A stretch of 5,518 nucleotides of DNA from Roseburia sp. (lineage in GTDB: Bacteria; Bacillota_A; Clostridia; Lachnospirales; Lachnospiraceae), in NCBI GenBank assembly GCA_017547315.1, contig JAFYQA010000091.1, positions 1 through 5,518 of the forward strand. Direction: 5' to 3'. Positions within the stretch are counted from its first letter, which is position 1. Each line of letters begins with the position of its first letter. The notes under the pieces were generated by a model. That model ran no database searches and was not told the DNA's origin. It was given only the letters and a program-made list of their open reading frames with translations. The translations under genes were made by a program, and so were the position numbers. Below are positions 4,763 to 5,518 of this stretch, one piece after another.

Positions 4763-5518
4763 ATGAAAAAGAAACCAGAGTTAATGATTCCAGCTAGTAG
4801 TCTGGAAGTTTTAAAAATCGCAGTGGTATTTGGTGCTGATGCGGTATATATTGGCGGTGAAGCTTTCGGGTTACGTGCGAAAGCGAAGAACTTTACGATG
4901 GAAGAGATGAAAGAGGGTATCGAATTTGCCCATGCTCATGGAGTGAAGGTGTATGTAACAGCGAATATTTTAGCACACAATAGTGATTTAGAGGGTGTTC
5001 GAGCTTATTTTGAGGAATTAAAAGTGTTAAAACCGGATGCGTTAATTATTGCGGACCCGGCGATTTTCATGATTGCAAAGGAAGTGTGTCCGGAGATTGA
5101 ACGTCATGTCAGTACACAGGCGAATAACACCAATTATGGAACCTATCTGTTCTGGCATCAGTTAGGCGCACAGCGTGTGGTAACAGCTAGAGAACTTTCA
5201 CTAGCTGAGATTAAAGAAATCAGAGCGAATATTCCAGATGAATTAGAGATTGAGACATTCATTCATGGAGCAATGTGTATCTCTTATTCCGGAAGATGTT
5301 TGCTTTCTAATTATTTCGTAGGCAGAGATGCAAATCAGGGAGCATGTACACATCCATGTAGATGGAAGTATGCAGTAGTAGAAGAAAAACGTCCGGGCGA
5401 GTATTTCCCGGTTTATGAAAACGACCGTGGTACCTATATTTTTAATTCAAAAGATTTGTGTATGATTGAGCATATTCCGGATATGGTAGATGCGGGGATT
5501 GACAGTTTTAAAATCGAA
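4763..5518 (+). CDS. trhP: U32 family protein, tRNA U34 hydroxylation protein TrhP (YrrO/YegQ-like), 5' part (3' end outside window)
   Basis: The first 252 codons of a U32-family protein, in frame to the window edge. My translation begins MKKKPELMIPASSLEVLKIA and continues FGADAVYIGGEAFGLRAKA and HVSTQANNTNYG. The U32 signature ETFIHGAMC (164-172) followed by GRCLLSNY (177-184) is complete. Cysteines 172, 179 and 195, plus C199 or C233, are candidate ligands for the iron-sulfur cluster of hydroxylating members. The family was first called peptidase/collagenase, but TrhP proteins make 5-hydroxyuridine at tRNA U34 (in E. coli and B. subtilis, using prephenate), and RlhA hydroxylates 23S rRNA C2501. 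The long-form YrrO-like text (GADAVYIGG, GRDANQGACTHPCRW) and the trmR neighbour favour TrhP. The ATG is 8 nt after the trmR stop, with only a weak AGAG (4753-4756) as ribosome site, so coupling to trmR translation is likely. The length and C-terminal domain cannot be checked. Confidence 0.87.
   Translation, partial: MKKKPELMIPASSLEVLKIAVVFGADAVYIGGEAFGLRAKAKNFTMEEMKEGIEFAHAHGVKVYVTANILAHNSDLEGVRAYFEELKVLKPDALIIADPAIFMIAKEVCPEIERHVSTQANNTNYGTYLFWHQLGAQRVVTARELSLAEIKEIRANIPDELEIETFIHGAMCISYSGRCLLSNYFVGRDANQGACTHPCRWKYAVVEEKRPGEYFPVYENDRGTYIFNSKDLCMIEHIPDMVDAGIDSFKIE

Overview
The window looks like core chromosome of a low-GC Firmicute of class Clostridia, most likely a Lachnospiraceae member. 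The basis is AT-rich codon use, strong AGGAGG-type ribosome binding sites, TTG and GTG starts alongside ATG, and the gene families and order. This taxonomic call is inference from pattern, not a database match. All genes are on the + strand, and there are no RNA genes, CRISPR arrays, insertion sequences or att-like sites that I can support.

Layout: (1) 2-784, the 3' part of mtaB, a tRNA A37 methylthiotransferase (radical SAM C-terminal part plus TRAM domain). (2) 785-955, a 171-nt gap with a candidate terminator hairpin that begins in the mtaB stop codon, then a sigma-A-like promoter region. (3) A tight + strand cluster, probably one operon: ireB (UPF0297), ruvX (YqgF), a very acidic DUF1292 protein, rnjA (RNase J, TTG start), a short membrane protein with only the N-terminal part of MltG, trmR (O-methyltransferase, GTG start overlapping the previous stop), and the 5' 252 codons of a U32-family trhP. 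Gaps in the cluster run from a 1-nt overlap to 50 nt.

How the genes fit together: most act on RNA. MtaB modifies A37 of ANN-decoding tRNAs. RuvX and RNase J are both tied to rRNA 5'-end maturation and RNA turnover. TrhP and TrmR are the two successive steps (hydroxylation, then O-methylation) that make 5-methoxyuridine at tRNA wobble position U34. IreB (a substrate of the PASTA-domain Ser/Thr kinase) and the MltG-like protein add a cell-envelope link. As I recall it, the Bacillus subtilis order is yrzL-yrrK-yrzB-yrrL(mltG)-yrrM(trmR)-yrrN/yrrO(trhP). The window keeps that order, with RNase J inserted after the DUF1292 gene and with mltG reduced to a non-catalytic stub.

I do not see a wholly new system. 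The best leads are the MltG stub that has no lytic domain but sits in the mltG slot, the two well-supported in-frame starts of ireB, and the RNA-processing/envelope-signalling grouping.
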